Assembly (NCBI GenBank): GCA_003574685.1
Contig: QOCQ01000001.1
Coordinates: 186,001-250,000, forward strand
Origin: Rhodospirillaceae bacterium SYSU D60007
Lineage (GTDB): Bacteria > Pseudomonadota > Alphaproteobacteria > Reyranellales > Reyranellaceae
Reading direction: 5' to 3'
DNA: 64,000 nt
In this document: positions 8,004 through 17,095 of the stretch, piece after piece
Layout of the letters: every line of letters starts with the position of its first letter
Position numbering within the stretch: the stretch's first letter is position 1
The notes under the pieces: generated by a model
What the model saw: the letters and a program-made list of their open reading frames with translations, nothing else
Told to the model about the DNA's origin: nothing
Databases searched by the model: none
Program-made: the position numbers and the translations under genes

Positions 8004-8981
8004 ATGAAGCTGGCGTTTCTCGGGACATCGGATTTTGCGGTGCCGGCGCTGCGGGCGCTGGTCGAGGCCGGGCATGACCTGGCGGCGGTGTATACCCGTG
8101 CGCCGAAGCCGGCGGGCCGCGGGCAGAAGGAGCAGAAGACCCCGGTTCACCGGCAGGCCGATGCGCTGGGGCTCGCGGTACGCACGCCGCGCACGCTGCG
8201 CACCGACGAGGAGGCGGCAGCCTTCGGGGCACTGGACCTGGATGCAGCCGTGGTCGCGGCCTATGGGCATATCCTGCCGAAAAGCTTCCTCGAGGCGCCG
8301 CTGCTGGGCTGCCTGAACATCCACGGTTCGCTGCTGCCGCGCTGGCGCGGGGCGGCCCCGATCCAGCGGGCGCTGCTGGCCGGGGACGAGCGCACCGGCG
8401 TCACGATCATCCGCATGGACGAAGGCCTGGATACGGGCCCGATGCTGCTGGCGGAAAGCGTGCCGATCCGCGCCGATGCGACGGCGGGCACGCTGCATGA
8501 CGAGCTGGCGGCGCTGGGCGCACGGCTGGTCGTGTCGGCACTGGATGGCGTGGTGGGGGGCACGCTGCAGGCCGTGCCGCAGCCGGCCGAGGGCGTCACC
8601 TATGCCCACAAGCTGCAGCGCGACGAAGGCGCGCTGGACTGGCGTCAGCCGGCCGTCGAATTGGAGAGGCGGGTGCGGGCGCTCGATCCCTGGCCCGGGA
8701 CATACTTCGACGCGCCGGCGCCGGGTGGGGGAGTCGAGCGCATCAAGCTGCTGGCGGCGGCGCTGGCGCTGGCGGCGGGCACGCCGGGCGCGGTGAGCAT
8801 TGCCCGCGATGGCGTGCCGACGGTGGCCTGCAGCGTCGGGGGCCTGCGTCTGCTGCGCCTGCAGCGGCCGGGAAAGGCGCCAGTCGACGGCGCCGCCTTC
8901 GCGCGCGGTTTTCCGCTGGCGGGCATGGTGCTGCCGCCTCCCGCGGGCGGCGACGCGCCGGCCGCACGTCCGGCCGGGTGA
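8004..8981 (+). CDS. fmt: Methionyl-tRNA formyltransferase
   Basis: Fmt (325 aa) uses 10-formyl-tetrahydrofolate to formylate Met-tRNA for initiation, the reaction that Def later reverses. The N-terminal formyltransferase fold shows [15 protein letters not shown], the folate-site [19 protein letters not shown] with catalytic Asn and His, and [11 protein letters not shown]. The C-terminal domain binds tRNA. No clear Shine-Dalgarno precedes the ATG. The stop overlaps the truA start. Confidence 0.96.
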   Translation: MKLAFLGTSDFAVPALRALVEAGHDLAAVYTRAPKPAGRGQKEQKTPVHRQADALGLAVRTPRTLRTDEEAAAFGALDLDAAVVAAYGHILPKSFLEAPLLGCLNIHGSLLPRWRGAAPIQRALLAGDERTGVTIIRMDEGLDTGPMLLAESVPIRADATAGTLHDELAALGARLVVSALDGVVGGTLQAVPQPAEGVTYAHKLQRDEGALDWRQPAVELERRVRALDPWPGTYFDAPAPGGGVERIKLLAAALALAAGTPGAVSIARDGVPTVACSVGGLRLLRLQRPGKAPVDGAAFARGFPLAGMVLPPPAGGDAPAARPAG

Positions 8982-9784
8982 TGGCCCGCTACAAGCTCAC
9001 GCTGGAGTATGACGGCGGTCCCTTCGTGGGCTGGCAGCGGCAGGAGAACGGGCTGTCGGTGCAGCAGGTCGTCGAAGAGGCCGTATACGGCTTCTGCGGC
9101 GAGCGCGTGCATGTGCAGGCGGCCGGCCGCACCGATGCCGGCGTGCATGCCAGCGGCCAGGTGGCGCATGTCGATATCGTGCGGGACACGCGGCCTGACA
9201 TGGTGCGCGATGCGCTGAACTTCCATCTCAAGCCGCATCCTGTGGCGATTCTCGCGGCCGAGATCGTCCCGCCGGATTTTCATGCCCGCTTTTGGGCTAC
9301 GGGCCGGCGCTACGTCTATCGCATCGTCAACCGGCGCGCGCGGCTGGCGCTGGATGCCGGCCGTGCCTGGCTTGTGTCAGTGCCGCTCGATGCGACAGCA
9401 ATGAATGGGGCGGCGCGGCGCCTCGTGGGTCGCCACGACTTCACCAGCTTCCGTTCGGCGGCGTGCCAGGCCAGAAGCCCGCTCAAGACGCTGGACCGTC
9501 TGGAGGTGACGCGCCATGGCGAGGAGATCCGCATCGAGACGGCGGCGCGTTCCTTCCTGCACAACCAGGTGCGCATCATGGTGGGAACGCTGAAGCTGGT
9601 GGGCGAGGGGAAGTGGACAGCGGACGATGTCAGCGCCGCGCTGGCCGCGCGCGACCGCGAGCGCGGCGGGCCGACCGCACCCCCCGAAGGACTTTACCTG
9701 GTAGAGGTCCGCTACGATGAACCCTCAGGTGGCGTCGGCTATCCGCAGACCGAGGATGCCGACGATGCCGACATCGAGAGTTAG
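8981..9784 (+). CDS. truA: tRNA pseudouridine(38-40) synthase
   Basis: TruA (267 aa) isomerises uridines at positions 38-40 of the tRNA anticodon stem. The catalytic aspartate is in [12 protein letters not shown], and the downstream RRYVYRI and [14 protein letters not shown] segments are typical. The start [13 protein letters not shown] at ATG 8981 overlaps the last base of fmt; a GTG at 8978 is in frame. The 3' end overlaps a convergent gene by 60 nt. Confidence 0.95.
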   Translation: MARYKLTLEYDGGPFVGWQRQENGLSVQQVVEEAVYGFCGERVHVQAAGRTDAGVHASGQVAHVDIVRDTRPDMVRDALNFHLKPHPVAILAAEIVPPDFHARFWATGRRYVYRIVNRRARLALDAGRAWLVSVPLDATAMNGAARRLVGRHDFTSFRSAACQARSPLKTLDRLEVTRHGEEIRIETAARSFLHNQVRIMVGTLKLVGEGKWTADDVSAALAARDRERGGPTAPPEGLYLVEVRYDEPSGGVGYPQTEDADDADIES

Positions 9785-10309
9785 CGCCAGCCAGAGATTG
9801 AGCGCGGCCAGCACGGCCGCCGCCACCCAGGACACTTCGAGTGTGTACTTGAGGATGCGCGCCACCAGCACGGTGGTGACGACGATGATGGCAAGGCCCA
9901 GCGGCTCCAACAGCGAGGGAGCCACAAGACGCGCCAGCGCGAGCAGGGCGGCAGGCACGATCAGCAGCGGAATGTTGGCCCAGTTCAGCGCCACGACGGC
10001 GCCGATGTAGCGCGACGTGCGATCCAGCAGCCGCGACAGCTCCAGCAGCACCACCGGGAACAGCGTCCACTCGATCGAGTAGCGCAGCGTCTCGACCAGC
10101 GCGATCTTCTCGTCGGAGGCGGTGGCCGTGACCTCGGTGTATCTGGCGAAGACATGCAGTGCGTAAATCGGCGCCAGCAGCAACGCCGGACGGAACGAGC
10201 GCCAGAAACCCTCGCGGCTGCGATCGAGCAGGGCCAGCCCCGACAGGTCGCCCTTCATCAGCCGGACCGCGCCGCCCACGCCGCGTGCGATTTCCACCAG
10301 CGTCAACAT
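9725..10309 (-). CDS. Predicted inner-membrane protein of unknown function
   Basis: I do not recognise a named family. The 194-residue product has a soluble N-terminal stretch ([18 protein letters not shown]) and then about five hydrophobic segments, including [46 protein letters not shown] and [18 protein letters not shown], so it should sit in the inner membrane. Its 3' end overlaps truA by 60 nt on the opposite strand. It lies downstream of yidC on the same strand and may be read through from that operon. Confidence 0.75.
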   Translation of the reverse strand: MLTLVEIARGVGGAVRLMKGDLSGLALLDRSREGFWRSFRPALLLAPIYALHVFARYTEVTATASDEKIALVETLRYSIEWTLFPVVLLELSRLLDRTSRYIGAVVALNWANIPLLIVPAALLALARLVAPSLLEPLGLAIIVVTTVLVARILKYTLEVSWVAAAVLAALNLWLALTLDVGIVGILGLRIADAT

Positions 10310-10352
10310 CGGCGGCGCACCTCCCCCTTCGTGCCGGTGTGGAGCGGGGCCG

Positions 10353-12155
10353 CTATTTTCGTTCCTGCTTGCCGGCCGGTGCCGGTTTGGCAGCTGGCGC
10401 CGGTGCCTTGGCGCCGAAGGTCACAGGCACGCCCAGACGGCGCATGATGGCGTATTGCTGGGCCATCGACAGCAGGTTGTTCCATGCCCAGTAGATCACG
10501 AGGCCGGCGGCGAACGGCGCCAGCATGAAGGTGAACATGATCGGCAGGAACTGGAAGATGCGCGCCTGGATGGGATCGGCAGGCTGCGGGTTCAGCATTT
10601 GCTGCAGGTACATCGTGATACCCATGATGATGGGCCAGATGCCGATATCGAAGATCTGCAGCAGGTCGGGCACCTGCCAGTGGAACAGGCCGAAGCCCTG
10701 CAGGATGGTCAGCGGATCGGGCGCCGAGAGGTCCTGGATCCAGCCGAAGAACGGCTGATGGCGCATTTCGATGGTCGTGTAGAGCACCTTGTAGAGGGCG
10801 AAGAACACCGGGATCTGCAGCAGGATGGGCAGGCAGCCGGCGGCCGGGTTCACCTTCTCCCGCTTGTAGAGCTTCATCAGCTCCTGGTTCATGCCCATCT
10901 TGTCGTCCTTGAAGCGCTCGCGCAGCTTCTCCATCTCGGGCTGCAGCGCCTTCATCTTGGTCATCGACTCGTAGGACTTGTTGGCCAGCGGGAAAAAAGC
11001 CGCCTTGACCAGCACCGTCAGCACCAGGATGGCGACGCCGAAATTGCCGATCAGGCCGAACAGCTTGTCGAGCAGCCAGAACAGCGGCTTGGTGAGGAAC
11101 CAGAACCAGCCCCAGTCGATGGTGAGATCGAAGCGCGTGATGCCGTACTGCTCGGCATAACGGTCGATCAGCGACACGATCTTGGCGCCGGCAAACAGCC
11201 GGGCGGTGGATTCGCTGGTAGCGCCGGGGGCGATGGTCACCGGCGCTTCCGTGCGGAACGAGGCGTGGTACTTCTTCTGCGCGCCTTCGACGCTCTGGCT
11301 GATCTCGGTGGCGACCCGGGTCTGCTGGTCGGGGATGAGGGTCACCATCCAGTACTTGTCGGTGAAGCCGAGCCACCCGCCGGTGGTGGGGATGGCCTGC
11401 TTCTTGCCATCCTTGAAGTCGGACCAGGAGAACTCCTTCAGGCGCTCGTCATAGACGCCGTAGGGACCCTCGTGCAGCACGAAGATGCCCTCGGTCTTGG
11501 GCTCGCCGTGGCGCGTGACCAGCCCGAAGGGAAAGAGCGACACGGGCTTGTCGGTCTTGTTCTCGACCGAGAGGCCGACGGTGAACATGAAATCCCTGTC
11601 GAGCGAGATCTTCTGACGGAAGACCAGGCCCTCGCCGTTGTCCCAGCTCAGCGTGACGGTTTCGCCGGCGTTCAGCTTCTGCTTGTCGGCGGTCCACAGC
11701 GTGTCGGCATCCGGCAGCCTGACGGCGGCGTCGGCGCCTTTCAGCCAGCCGAAGCGCACGTAATAGCCCTCGGGGGCGCGCTCCGGCGACAACAGCGTCA
11801 CCGGCGGGCTGTTCTTGGCGACGGTGCGGCGGTGCTGTGCCAGCAGCACATCGTCGATACGCGCGCCCTTGAGGGCAATGGAGCCGGTGATCTGCGGCGT
11901 CGATACGGTAACGCGCGCCGATTCCTTGAGAGCCTGCTCGCGGGTCACAACGGCAGCCTGCGGTGCGCCGCCTTGCCCGGGCTGCCCCGATGGCGGTGTC
12001 GGCACGCCCGGTGCAGAAGGCGCCGGCTGCTGCTGATGCTGCCCCTGCGGCTGTTGCTGCGGAACCGGCGCCGGCGGCGGCGCGAACAGCGCTTGCCATC
12101 CCAGGATGATCGCGATCGAAAGCGCGATGGCGAGGATGAGGTTGCGCTGATCCAT
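10353..12155 (-). CDS. yidC: Membrane protein insertase YidC
   Basis: YidC (600 aa) inserts and folds inner-membrane proteins alone or with SecYEG. The first residues MDQRNLILAIALSIAIILGW form the N-terminal anchor. A proline- and glutamine-rich linker, the large periplasmic beta-domain of Gram-negative YidC, and the conserved insertase helices (for example NFGVAILVLTVLVKAAFFPL and KVNPAAGCLPILLQIPVFFALYKVL) follow. The tail is rich in lysine, alanine and proline. It is the last conserved gene of the rpmH-rnpA-yidD-yidC operon, 12 nt after yidD. Confidence 0.97.
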   Translation of the reverse strand: MDQRNLILAIALSIAIILGWQALFAPPPAPVPQQQPQGQHQQQPAPSAPGVPTPPSGQPGQGGAPQAAVVTREQALKESARVTVSTPQITGSIALKGARIDDVLLAQHRRTVAKNSPPVTLLSPERAPEGYYVRFGWLKGADAAVRLPDADTLWTADKQKLNAGETVTLSWDNGEGLVFRQKISLDRDFMFTVGLSVENKTDKPVSLFPFGLVTRHGEPKTEGIFVLHEGPYGVYDERLKEFSWSDFKDGKKQAIPTTGGWLGFTDKYWMVTLIPDQQTRVATEISQSVEGAQKKYHASFRTEAPVTIAPGATSESTARLFAGAKIVSLIDRYAEQYGITRFDLTIDWGWFWFLTKPLFWLLDKLFGLIGNFGVAILVLTVLVKAAFFPLANKSYESMTKMKALQPEMEKLRERFKDDKMGMNQELMKLYKREKVNPAAGCLPILLQIPVFFALYKVLYTTIEMRHQPFFGWIQDLSAPDPLTILQGFGLFHWQVPDLLQIFDIGIWPIIMGITMYLQQMLNPQPADPIQARIFQFLPIMFTFMLAPFAAGLVIYWAWNNLLSMAQQYAIMRRLGVPVTFGAKAPAPAAKPAPAGKQERK

Positions 12156-12167
12156 GATGACGGTCCG

Positions 12168-12428
12168 TCAGAACTGCGGCGGGTACGGCGTGCGGGGCGG
12201 CACGGGGTCATAGCCCAGACCTCCCCAGGGATGACAGCGGCAAATGCGCCGCACGGTGAGCCAGCTTCCCCGCAGCGGACCGTGCAGGGCGATCGCCTCG
12301 GCGCCATAGCGTGAGCAGCTCGGCTCGAACCGGCAGGCACCGCGGAAGAAGTATGCCGGCACGAGCTGGTAGGCGCGGATCAGCCCCAGCAGCAGCAAGC
12401 CCAGTGCGCGGGCGGGCAGCGCGTTCAT
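12168..12428 (-). CDS. yidD: Membrane protein insertion efficiency factor YidD
   Basis: A short (86 aa) amphipathic inner-membrane-associated protein that helps YidC-dependent insertion. The family signature is clear: [20 protein letters not shown] with three conserved cysteines region and the later [18 protein letters not shown]. Its ATG overlaps the rnpA stop (ATGA, 12425-12428), so translation is coupled. Length is normal. Confidence 0.95.
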   Translation of the reverse strand: MNALPARALGLLLLGLIRAYQLVPAYFFRGACRFEPSCSRYGAEAIALHGPLRGSWLTVRRICRCHPWGGLGYDPVPPRTPYPPQF

Positions 12429-12814
12429 TCCTGCAATTCCCTGTCGGCCTTCAGCCGCCGCAAGGCCCGGCGCAGATCGTCGGCCATGGTGGCCCAGGCC
12501 CGGGTCAGCGCCTCCTGCCGGCCGATCAGGACATAATCCAGTTCGGCCCGTGCGCCAGGGACCAGCACCTCCCGCGCCAGCGCGCGCAGGCGCCGGCGCA
12601 CCCGGTTGCGTACGACGGCGTTGCCGACCCGCTTTGTCACAGTAAAACCGACCCGCGGCGTGCGGCCCGGTGGCAGATGCCCGGGACGGGGGCTGGCCTG
12701 GAGGATAAAGCCGGGGGTCACCTGTCTGCGGCCTGCCGCCTGAAGGCGCAGAAAATCGGCACGCCGGGGCAGCCGGCCCGGAGCAACGGACGAATAGGGA
12801 GCTGTTGCCGGCAT
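12425..12814 (-). CDS. rnpA: Ribonuclease P protein component
   Basis: RnpA (129 aa) binds the catalytic RNA of RNase P and helps it cleave 5' leaders from pre-tRNAs. The RNR signature is present as [19 protein letters not shown], preceded by [10 protein letters not shown]. The frame is open far upstream, through rpmH on the same strand, but ATG 12814 gives the usual size and starts after the rpmH stop. It is very rich in arginine, as expected for an RNA-binding protein. Confidence 0.94.
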   Translation of the reverse strand: MPATAPYSSVAPGRLPRRADFLRLQAAGRRQVTPGFILQASPRPGHLPPGRTPRVGFTVTKRVGNAVVRNRVRRRLRALAREVLVPGARAELDYVLIGRQEALTRAWATMADDLRRALRRLKADRELQE

Positions 12815-12840
12815 GGCAGCGGCCCGCGGCCGCGGCCGGT

Positions 12841-12975
12841 TCAGGCCGACAGGCGCTTGCGACCCTTGGCGCGGCGATTGGCGATCACGGCCCGGCCGCC
12901 CACCGTTGCCATGCGGCTGCGGAAGCCGTGGCGGCGCTTGCGCACCAGCTTGCTGGGTTGATAAGTGCGTTTCAC
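12841..12975 (-). CDS. rpmH: 50S ribosomal protein L34
   Basis: L34 is 44 aa and nearly all of it is recognisable: [17 protein letters not shown], then the [20 protein letters not shown] end. The start is GTG 12975, with AGGGAG about 7 nt upstream. It is the first gene of the rpmH-rnpA-yidD-yidC operon and sits about 100 nt downstream of a good sigma-70 type promoter. Confidence 0.97.
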   Translation of the reverse strand: MKRTYQPSKLVRKRRHGFRSRMATVGGRAVIANRRAKGRKRLSA

Positions 12976-13081
12976 GGCGCAACTCCCTGTGCCTGCGGCG
13001 TGCCGGTGTAGCCGCCCGCCGGCAGAAAAGCGAACAACCGCCCGCGCCAGCGAGGCACCCGGGCGGTCGAAAACGCCGCTG

Positions 13082-13110
13082 CCTATACGGGGCGGGAACC
13101 CTGAAGTCAA
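13082..13110 (-). promoter_or_regulatory. Promoter of the rpmH-rnpA-yidD-yidC operon
   Basis: On the minus strand TTGACT (13105-13110) and TATAGG (13082-13087) are separated by exactly 17 nt. This is one of the best consensus matches in the window. It would give an untranslated leader of about 100 nt before the rpmH GTG start. Confidence 0.75.
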
Positions 13111-13208
13111 CGGAGGCCCGCCGGCCGCTCACCCGCCCGTGACGGCAAATGAGTCGCGTGTCCTCAGGCGTTGCATGTAAATCGACCGGCAGAGGTCGGT
13201 GTCGAGGC

Positions 13209-13961
13209 ATGGCCGCACGGGGTTCTGACGTCAACAGGGGTGAACGCGCCGCAACGCTTCGCTGGCGCCGGGCGCTGCCATTGTGCGTCCTGTTGGCAGG
13301 GCTCGTGTTGTTTTTTGCAACAGGACTGCATCGACTGTTGACATTCGAGAGCCTGCGGTTTTACCGCACGGAGTTGTCGGCTTGGGTCGCCGATCATCGC
13401 CTCCTTGCCGCCGTTCTGTACCTTGCCGCCTACGCCCTTCTCGTGGCGTTTTCGCTGCCGCTGGCATCTCTCGCCACCCTGGTTGGCGGGCTGCTGTTCG
13501 GTACCGTGCTGGGGACGGTGCTGACCGTGACGGGCGCGACCCTGGGCGCCATCGCCGTATTCCTCGCGGCGCGCAGTGCCTTCGGCGACCTCCTGCGGGC
13601 GCGGGCCGATTCCTTTCTTGGTCGCCTGGAGGCGGGCTTCCGGCGCGATGCCCTGAGTTACCTGCTGGTGCTGCGGCTGGTGCCGGTGTTCCCTTTCTGG
13701 CTGGTCAATATCGCGCCGGCTGTCTTCGGGGTGCCGCTGCGTACCTACGCCATCGCGACGTTCCTCGGCATCATCCCTGGTACTGCCGTCTACTCCAGCG
13801 TCGGCGCGGGTCTCGGCGCCGTCCTGGACCGCAATGAGGCACCCGACTTCGGGGTGATCTGCGAGCCTGAGGTGTTGCTGCCGCTTTTGGCCCTGGCCCT
13901 CCTGTCCCTGGTGCCGGCGGCCTGGCGGCGCTGGAAGAGCGGCCGCGAGGCGCGTCCGTGA
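13209..13961 (+). CDS. TVP38/TMEM64 (VTT-domain) family membrane protein
   Basis: A 250-residue multi-pass inner-membrane protein of the VTT/DedA-like superfamily. Hydrophobic segments run through residues 20-40 and 65-235. The family core is visible as ATLVGGLLFGTVLGTVLTVTGA, FLAARSAFG and LVLRLVPVFPFWLVNIAPA, followed by TFLGIIPGTAVYSSVGAGLG. The biochemical activity of bacterial members is not settled. ATG 13209 was chosen; ATG 13149 is in frame. The stop overlaps the next gene (GTGA), and coupling of a VTT protein to a disulfide-oxidoreductase-like flavoprotein suggests a redox-linked membrane role. Confidence 0.85.
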   Translation: MAARGSDVNRGERAATLRWRRALPLCVLLAGLVLFFATGLHRLLTFESLRFYRTELSAWVADHRLLAAVLYLAAYALLVAFSLPLASLATLVGGLLFGTVLGTVLTVTGATLGAIAVFLAARSAFGDLLRARADSFLGRLEAGFRRDALSYLLVLRLVPVFPFWLVNIAPAVFGVPLRTYAIATFLGIIPGTAVYSSVGAGLGAVLDRNEAPDFGVICEPEVLLPLLALALLSLVPAAWRRWKSGREARP

Positions 13962-15388
13962 ACGTGGCGGCCGTAGAGACTGATATCTGCATCATCGGTG
14001 CGGGTTCCGCCGGCCTGACGGTCGCCGCCGGTGCCGCGCAGCTTGGCCTGAAGGTCGTGCTGGTCGAGCGCGGCAAGATGGGCGGCGACTGTCTCAACTA
14101 CGGCTGTGTGCCTTCCAAGGCGCTGATTGCCGCCGCGCAGGCGGCGCAGGACATGCGCCGGGCCGGCCCGTTCGGTATCCGCGCGGTCGAACCGGTGATC
14201 GACTTTGCCGCCGTCATCGACCATGTCCATCGTGTCATCGCTGGCATCGCGCCCAACGATTCCGTCGAGCGCTTCGAGGGCCTGGGCGTCCAGGTAATCA
14301 AGGCCCAGGCGCGCTTCGTCTCGCCCGACGAGCTGGCGGTGGGCGAAGCAAGAATTCGCGCCCACCGGTTCGTGATCGCCACCGGTTCGCGGCCTGTGGC
14401 GCCGCCGATCCCAGGCCTGGCGGACACGCCGTACTTCACCAATGAGACGCTGTTCGAGAACCGGGTACGGCCGGAGCACCTGCTGATTGTCGGCGGCGGC
14501 GCCGTCGGCGTCGAGATGGCGCAGGCCCATGCCCGGCTGGGCGCGCGCGTGAGCGTCCTGGAAGCGGCCCGGCTTCTGGGCAGCGACGATCCCGAGCTGG
14601 TTGCTGTCGTGCGCCGGCGGCTGGAAGACGAAGGTGTTGCGCTTTACGAGCAGACCCGGGTGCTGCGCGTGGAACCGGACGGCACTGGAATTGCCGCCGT
14701 GATAGCAAACGGCAAAGGCGAGATGCGGCTGGCCGGCTCGCATCTGCTGGTCGCGGCCGGGCGTGCCCCCAACGTCGAGACGCTTGACCTCGGGCGGGCC
14801 GGCGTTGCCATGACGAAGAAGGGCATCACCGTCGATAAGCGGCTGCGCACCACAAACCGTCGCATCTATGCCATCGGCGACGTCAACGGCCTGTCGCCGT
14901 TCACGCACATGGCCGGCGCGCACGGCACCCTGGTCATCAAGCACGCGCTCTTCCGCTTGCCGGTGAACGTACGGTCCCTGCCCCTGCCATGGTGCACCTT
15001 TACCGACCCGGAACTGGCGCAGGTCGGTCTCACCGAAGCGCAGGCGCGGGCAGAGCATGGCGATGGAGTGCGGACGGTGAAATGGAAGCTGCACGAGAAC
15101 GACCGGGCGCAGGCTGAGCGCGAGACGGAGGGGCTGGTGAAGGTGGTGCTCGACCGGCGCGGACGGGTGCTGGGTGCGGGCATCGTGGGTCCGCACGCGG
15201 GCGAACTGATCCAGATCTGGTGTCTGGCGCTGTCACGGCGGATGAAAATCGGCGCCATGGCCAGGATGTTGGTGCCCTATCCTACGCTGGGGGAGATCAA
15301 CAAGCGCGCCGCCAGCGCCTGGTTCACCGACCGTCTTTTCTCGCCGCGGACCCGGCGCCTCGTCGGCTGGCTGTTTCGGCTCTGGTGA
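13958..15388 (+). CDS. FAD/NAD disulfide-oxidoreductase-family flavoprotein (mercuric reductase/Lpd-like)
   Basis: A 476-residue class I pyridine nucleotide-disulfide oxidoreductase. Order of domains: FAD-binding GAGSAGLTVAAGAA, redox-active disulfide GGDCLNYGCVPSK, NAD-binding IVGGGAVGVEMAQAHARLG, second FAD motif YAIGDVNG, and C-terminal dimer domain. The active-site His of dihydrolipoamide dehydrogenase (HPT..E) is replaced by Tyr in VPYPTLGEI, so it is not a standard Lpd. No MerA-type N-terminal domain or C-terminal cysteine pair is present. It starts with GTG, overlapping the TVP38-like gene. The tail ends in a short hydrophobic stretch (LVGWLFRLW). Substrate unknown. Confidence 0.85.
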   Translation: MNVAAVETDICIIGAGSAGLTVAAGAAQLGLKVVLVERGKMGGDCLNYGCVPSKALIAAAQAAQDMRRAGPFGIRAVEPVIDFAAVIDHVHRVIAGIAPNDSVERFEGLGVQVIKAQARFVSPDELAVGEARIRAHRFVIATGSRPVAPPIPGLADTPYFTNETLFENRVRPEHLLIVGGGAVGVEMAQAHARLGARVSVLEAARLLGSDDPELVAVVRRRLEDEGVALYEQTRVLRVEPDGTGIAAVIANGKGEMRLAGSHLLVAAGRAPNVETLDLGRAGVAMTKKGITVDKRLRTTNRRIYAIGDVNGLSPFTHMAGAHGTLVIKHALFRLPVNVRSLPLPWCTFTDPELAQVGLTEAQARAEHGDGVRTVKWKLHENDRAQAERETEGLVKVVLDRRGRVLGAGIVGPHAGELIQIWCLALSRRMKIGAMARMLVPYPTLGEINKRAASAWFTDRLFSPRTRRLVGWLFRLW

Positions 15389-15451
15389 AAATGGTCGCGC
15401 GACGGTGGCGGTCTAGGCGCGCCGGCCCGGCTCGGCTAGTGTCAGGTGCCG

Positions 15452-16897
15452 ATGGCGAGCACTGAAACCGCCCGTCCGACGACCGCCGCCGCCGCACCGG
15501 CGCGCTGGTGGCGAGGGCTGGGCTTTGGCTTGTCGCCGCGTATCTTGGCGCTGGTCGTGCTTGCAGTGATGACGGCTGAAGTGGCGCTGTTCCTGCCTTC
15601 AATCGCGCGTTTCCGCGTCGTCTGGCTGCAGGAGCGGCTGGAAGCCGGCACGCTGGCGACGCTGGCGCTGGATGCCACGCCCGACAACATGATCGACGAG
15701 CGGCTGGCACGAACCCTGCTGACTCATGCCCGCGTCGATGCCGTCTCGGTGTTCGAACCCGACAAGCCCAAGCGCGTGCTGATGCCGCCGGGAACGCCTC
15801 AGGCGCTGGGCACGGTGGAGCTGGATGACGCCGGCTTTGTCGAGCTGATCTGGGAGGCGCTGAAGGCGATGGCGCGTTCCGGCAGCTACGAGCTGCGCGT
15901 GGGCGGGCATTCCGCGCGCATGCCGTCCTTCTACGTCAACGTCTATGTCGATGAGCTGCCGATGCGGCTGGCGATGTATGGCTACGCCAAGCGCATCTTC
16001 ATCCTGTCGATCATCATTGCCACCTTCACCGCCGGCCTGCTCTACATCGCGCTGCGCTGGCTGATCGTGCGGCCCCTGCAGCACGTCTCGGCCGAGATGG
16101 TGGCGTTCCGCCGCAACCCCGAGGACGAGAGCGTCAGCCGGCTGCCGGTGCGGCGCACCGACGAGATCGGCATTGTCGATCGCGAGTTCGACATCCTGCA
16201 GCGCGAGCTGCGCGCCGCCCTGCTGCAGAAGACGCGGCTGGCCGAACTGGGCGCAGCCATGAGCAAGGTCAACCATGACCTGCGCAACATGCTGGCCACG
16301 ACCCAGTTGCTGACGGACAAGCTGGCGCGCAGCGACGATCCCAGGATCCGCGAACTGGCGCCGATCATGTTTGCTTCCATCGATCGCGCCGTGAGACTTT
16401 GCGGCGATACGCTGGACTATGCCCGTGGCCGGCCGACGCCCAAGCTGGCTTCGTTCGAACTCAGCGACCTCGTCGAGGAAGTCGGCGTGCAATTGCTCGA
16501 GCAAGGCGAGACGGCGGATCCCAATGCGCTGCGGGACTGGCGCAACGAAGTCGATCCGGCGCTGGCGGTCATTGCGGACCGCGGCCTGCTGTTCCGCGTC
16601 ATCTTCAATCTGGGTCGCAATGCCTTCGATGCCGGTGCACGGTGTGTCACGGTGCGCTGCGCACGCCTGACGGATGCTGTTGCCGTCGAGATGTGCGACG
16701 ACGGCCCCGGCGTGTCCGCCCATGTCGAGGCCTCACTGTTCCGTCCGTTCGCGGGCGGCGGCCGGCCAGGCGGCTCCGGTCTGGGTCTCGCCATTGCCCG
16801 CGAGCTGGTCTGCGCGCACGGCGGCGACATCGTGCTGGCCGCCAACAGCCGAGCCGGCGCCGTCTTCCGCTTCACCCTGCCGCTGCGTGCGCTGTAG
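15452..16897 (+). CDS. Orphan sensor histidine kinase
   Basis: A 481-residue inner-membrane two-component sensor. Two membrane helices (ILALVVLAVMTAEVALFLP and FILSIIIATFTAGLLYIAL) flank a periplasmic domain of about 140 residues. A HAMP-like linker follows, then the phospho-acceptor region MSKVNHDLRNMLATTQ. The ATP-binding domain has an N box (NLGRNAFDAGA), G1 (CDDGPGV) and G2 (GGSGLGLAIARELV). There is no response regulator next to it, so the partner is encoded elsewhere. ATG 15452 is preferred over the GTG two codons upstream. Confidence 0.9.
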   Translation: MASTETARPTTAAAAPARWWRGLGFGLSPRILALVVLAVMTAEVALFLPSIARFRVVWLQERLEAGTLATLALDATPDNMIDERLARTLLTHARVDAVSVFEPDKPKRVLMPPGTPQALGTVELDDAGFVELIWEALKAMARSGSYELRVGGHSARMPSFYVNVYVDELPMRLAMYGYAKRIFILSIIIATFTAGLLYIALRWLIVRPLQHVSAEMVAFRRNPEDESVSRLPVRRTDEIGIVDREFDILQRELRAALLQKTRLAELGAAMSKVNHDLRNMLATTQLLTDKLARSDDPRIRELAPIMFASIDRAVRLCGDTLDYARGRPTPKLASFELSDLVEEVGVQLLEQGETADPNALRDWRNEVDPALAVIADRGLLFRVIFNLGRNAFDAGARCVTVRCARLTDAVAVEMCDDGPGVSAHVEASLFRPFAGGGRPGGSGLGLAIARELVCAHGGDIVLAANSRAGAVFRFTLPLRAL

Positions 16898-16910
16898 CGG
16901 CTCGTTATGC

Positions 16911-17064
16911 CCTTCTCCCCGCGAAGGCGGGGAGAAGGTGGCGCGCAGCGCCGGATGAGGGGCTTTGCGGAGCCGCAACAAGCACGATGGTTCGGTGAGG
17001 AGAGGCCGAGAAAGCCCCTCATCTGCCCTTCGGGCACCTTCTCCCCGCCTTCGCGGGGAGAAGG
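16911..17064. repeat. Dispersed inverted repeat C, copy 1
   Basis: Two inverted units of about 52 nt (16911-16962 and 17013-17064) are separated by about 50 nt. Each unit holds its own hairpin, CCTTCTCCCCGC with GCGGGGAGAAGG, followed in the left unit by GGCGCGCAGCGCCGGATGAG. It lies between the 3' ends of the convergent sensor kinase and MFS genes. Sequences of this kind are known to me as abundant dispersed repeats in proteobacterial genomes. Copies 2 and 3 are at 21440-21629 and 24400-24539. Confidence 0.92.
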
Positions 17065-17095
17065 CAGAAAGGCAAGCGGGTCGGACGGGCGAGGA

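Noticed and set aside
10455-12314. A 619-codon plus-strand open frame opposite yidC
   Set aside because: It is complementary to yidC, histidine/glutamine-rich low complexity, without known motifs.
13958-15388. Mercuric reductase
   Set aside because: No N-terminal HMA domain, no C-terminal cysteine pair and no other mer genes.
16911-17064. Repeat C as an insertion sequence
   Set aside because: No transposase gene or target duplication; the units are short palindromes of a REP-like kind.
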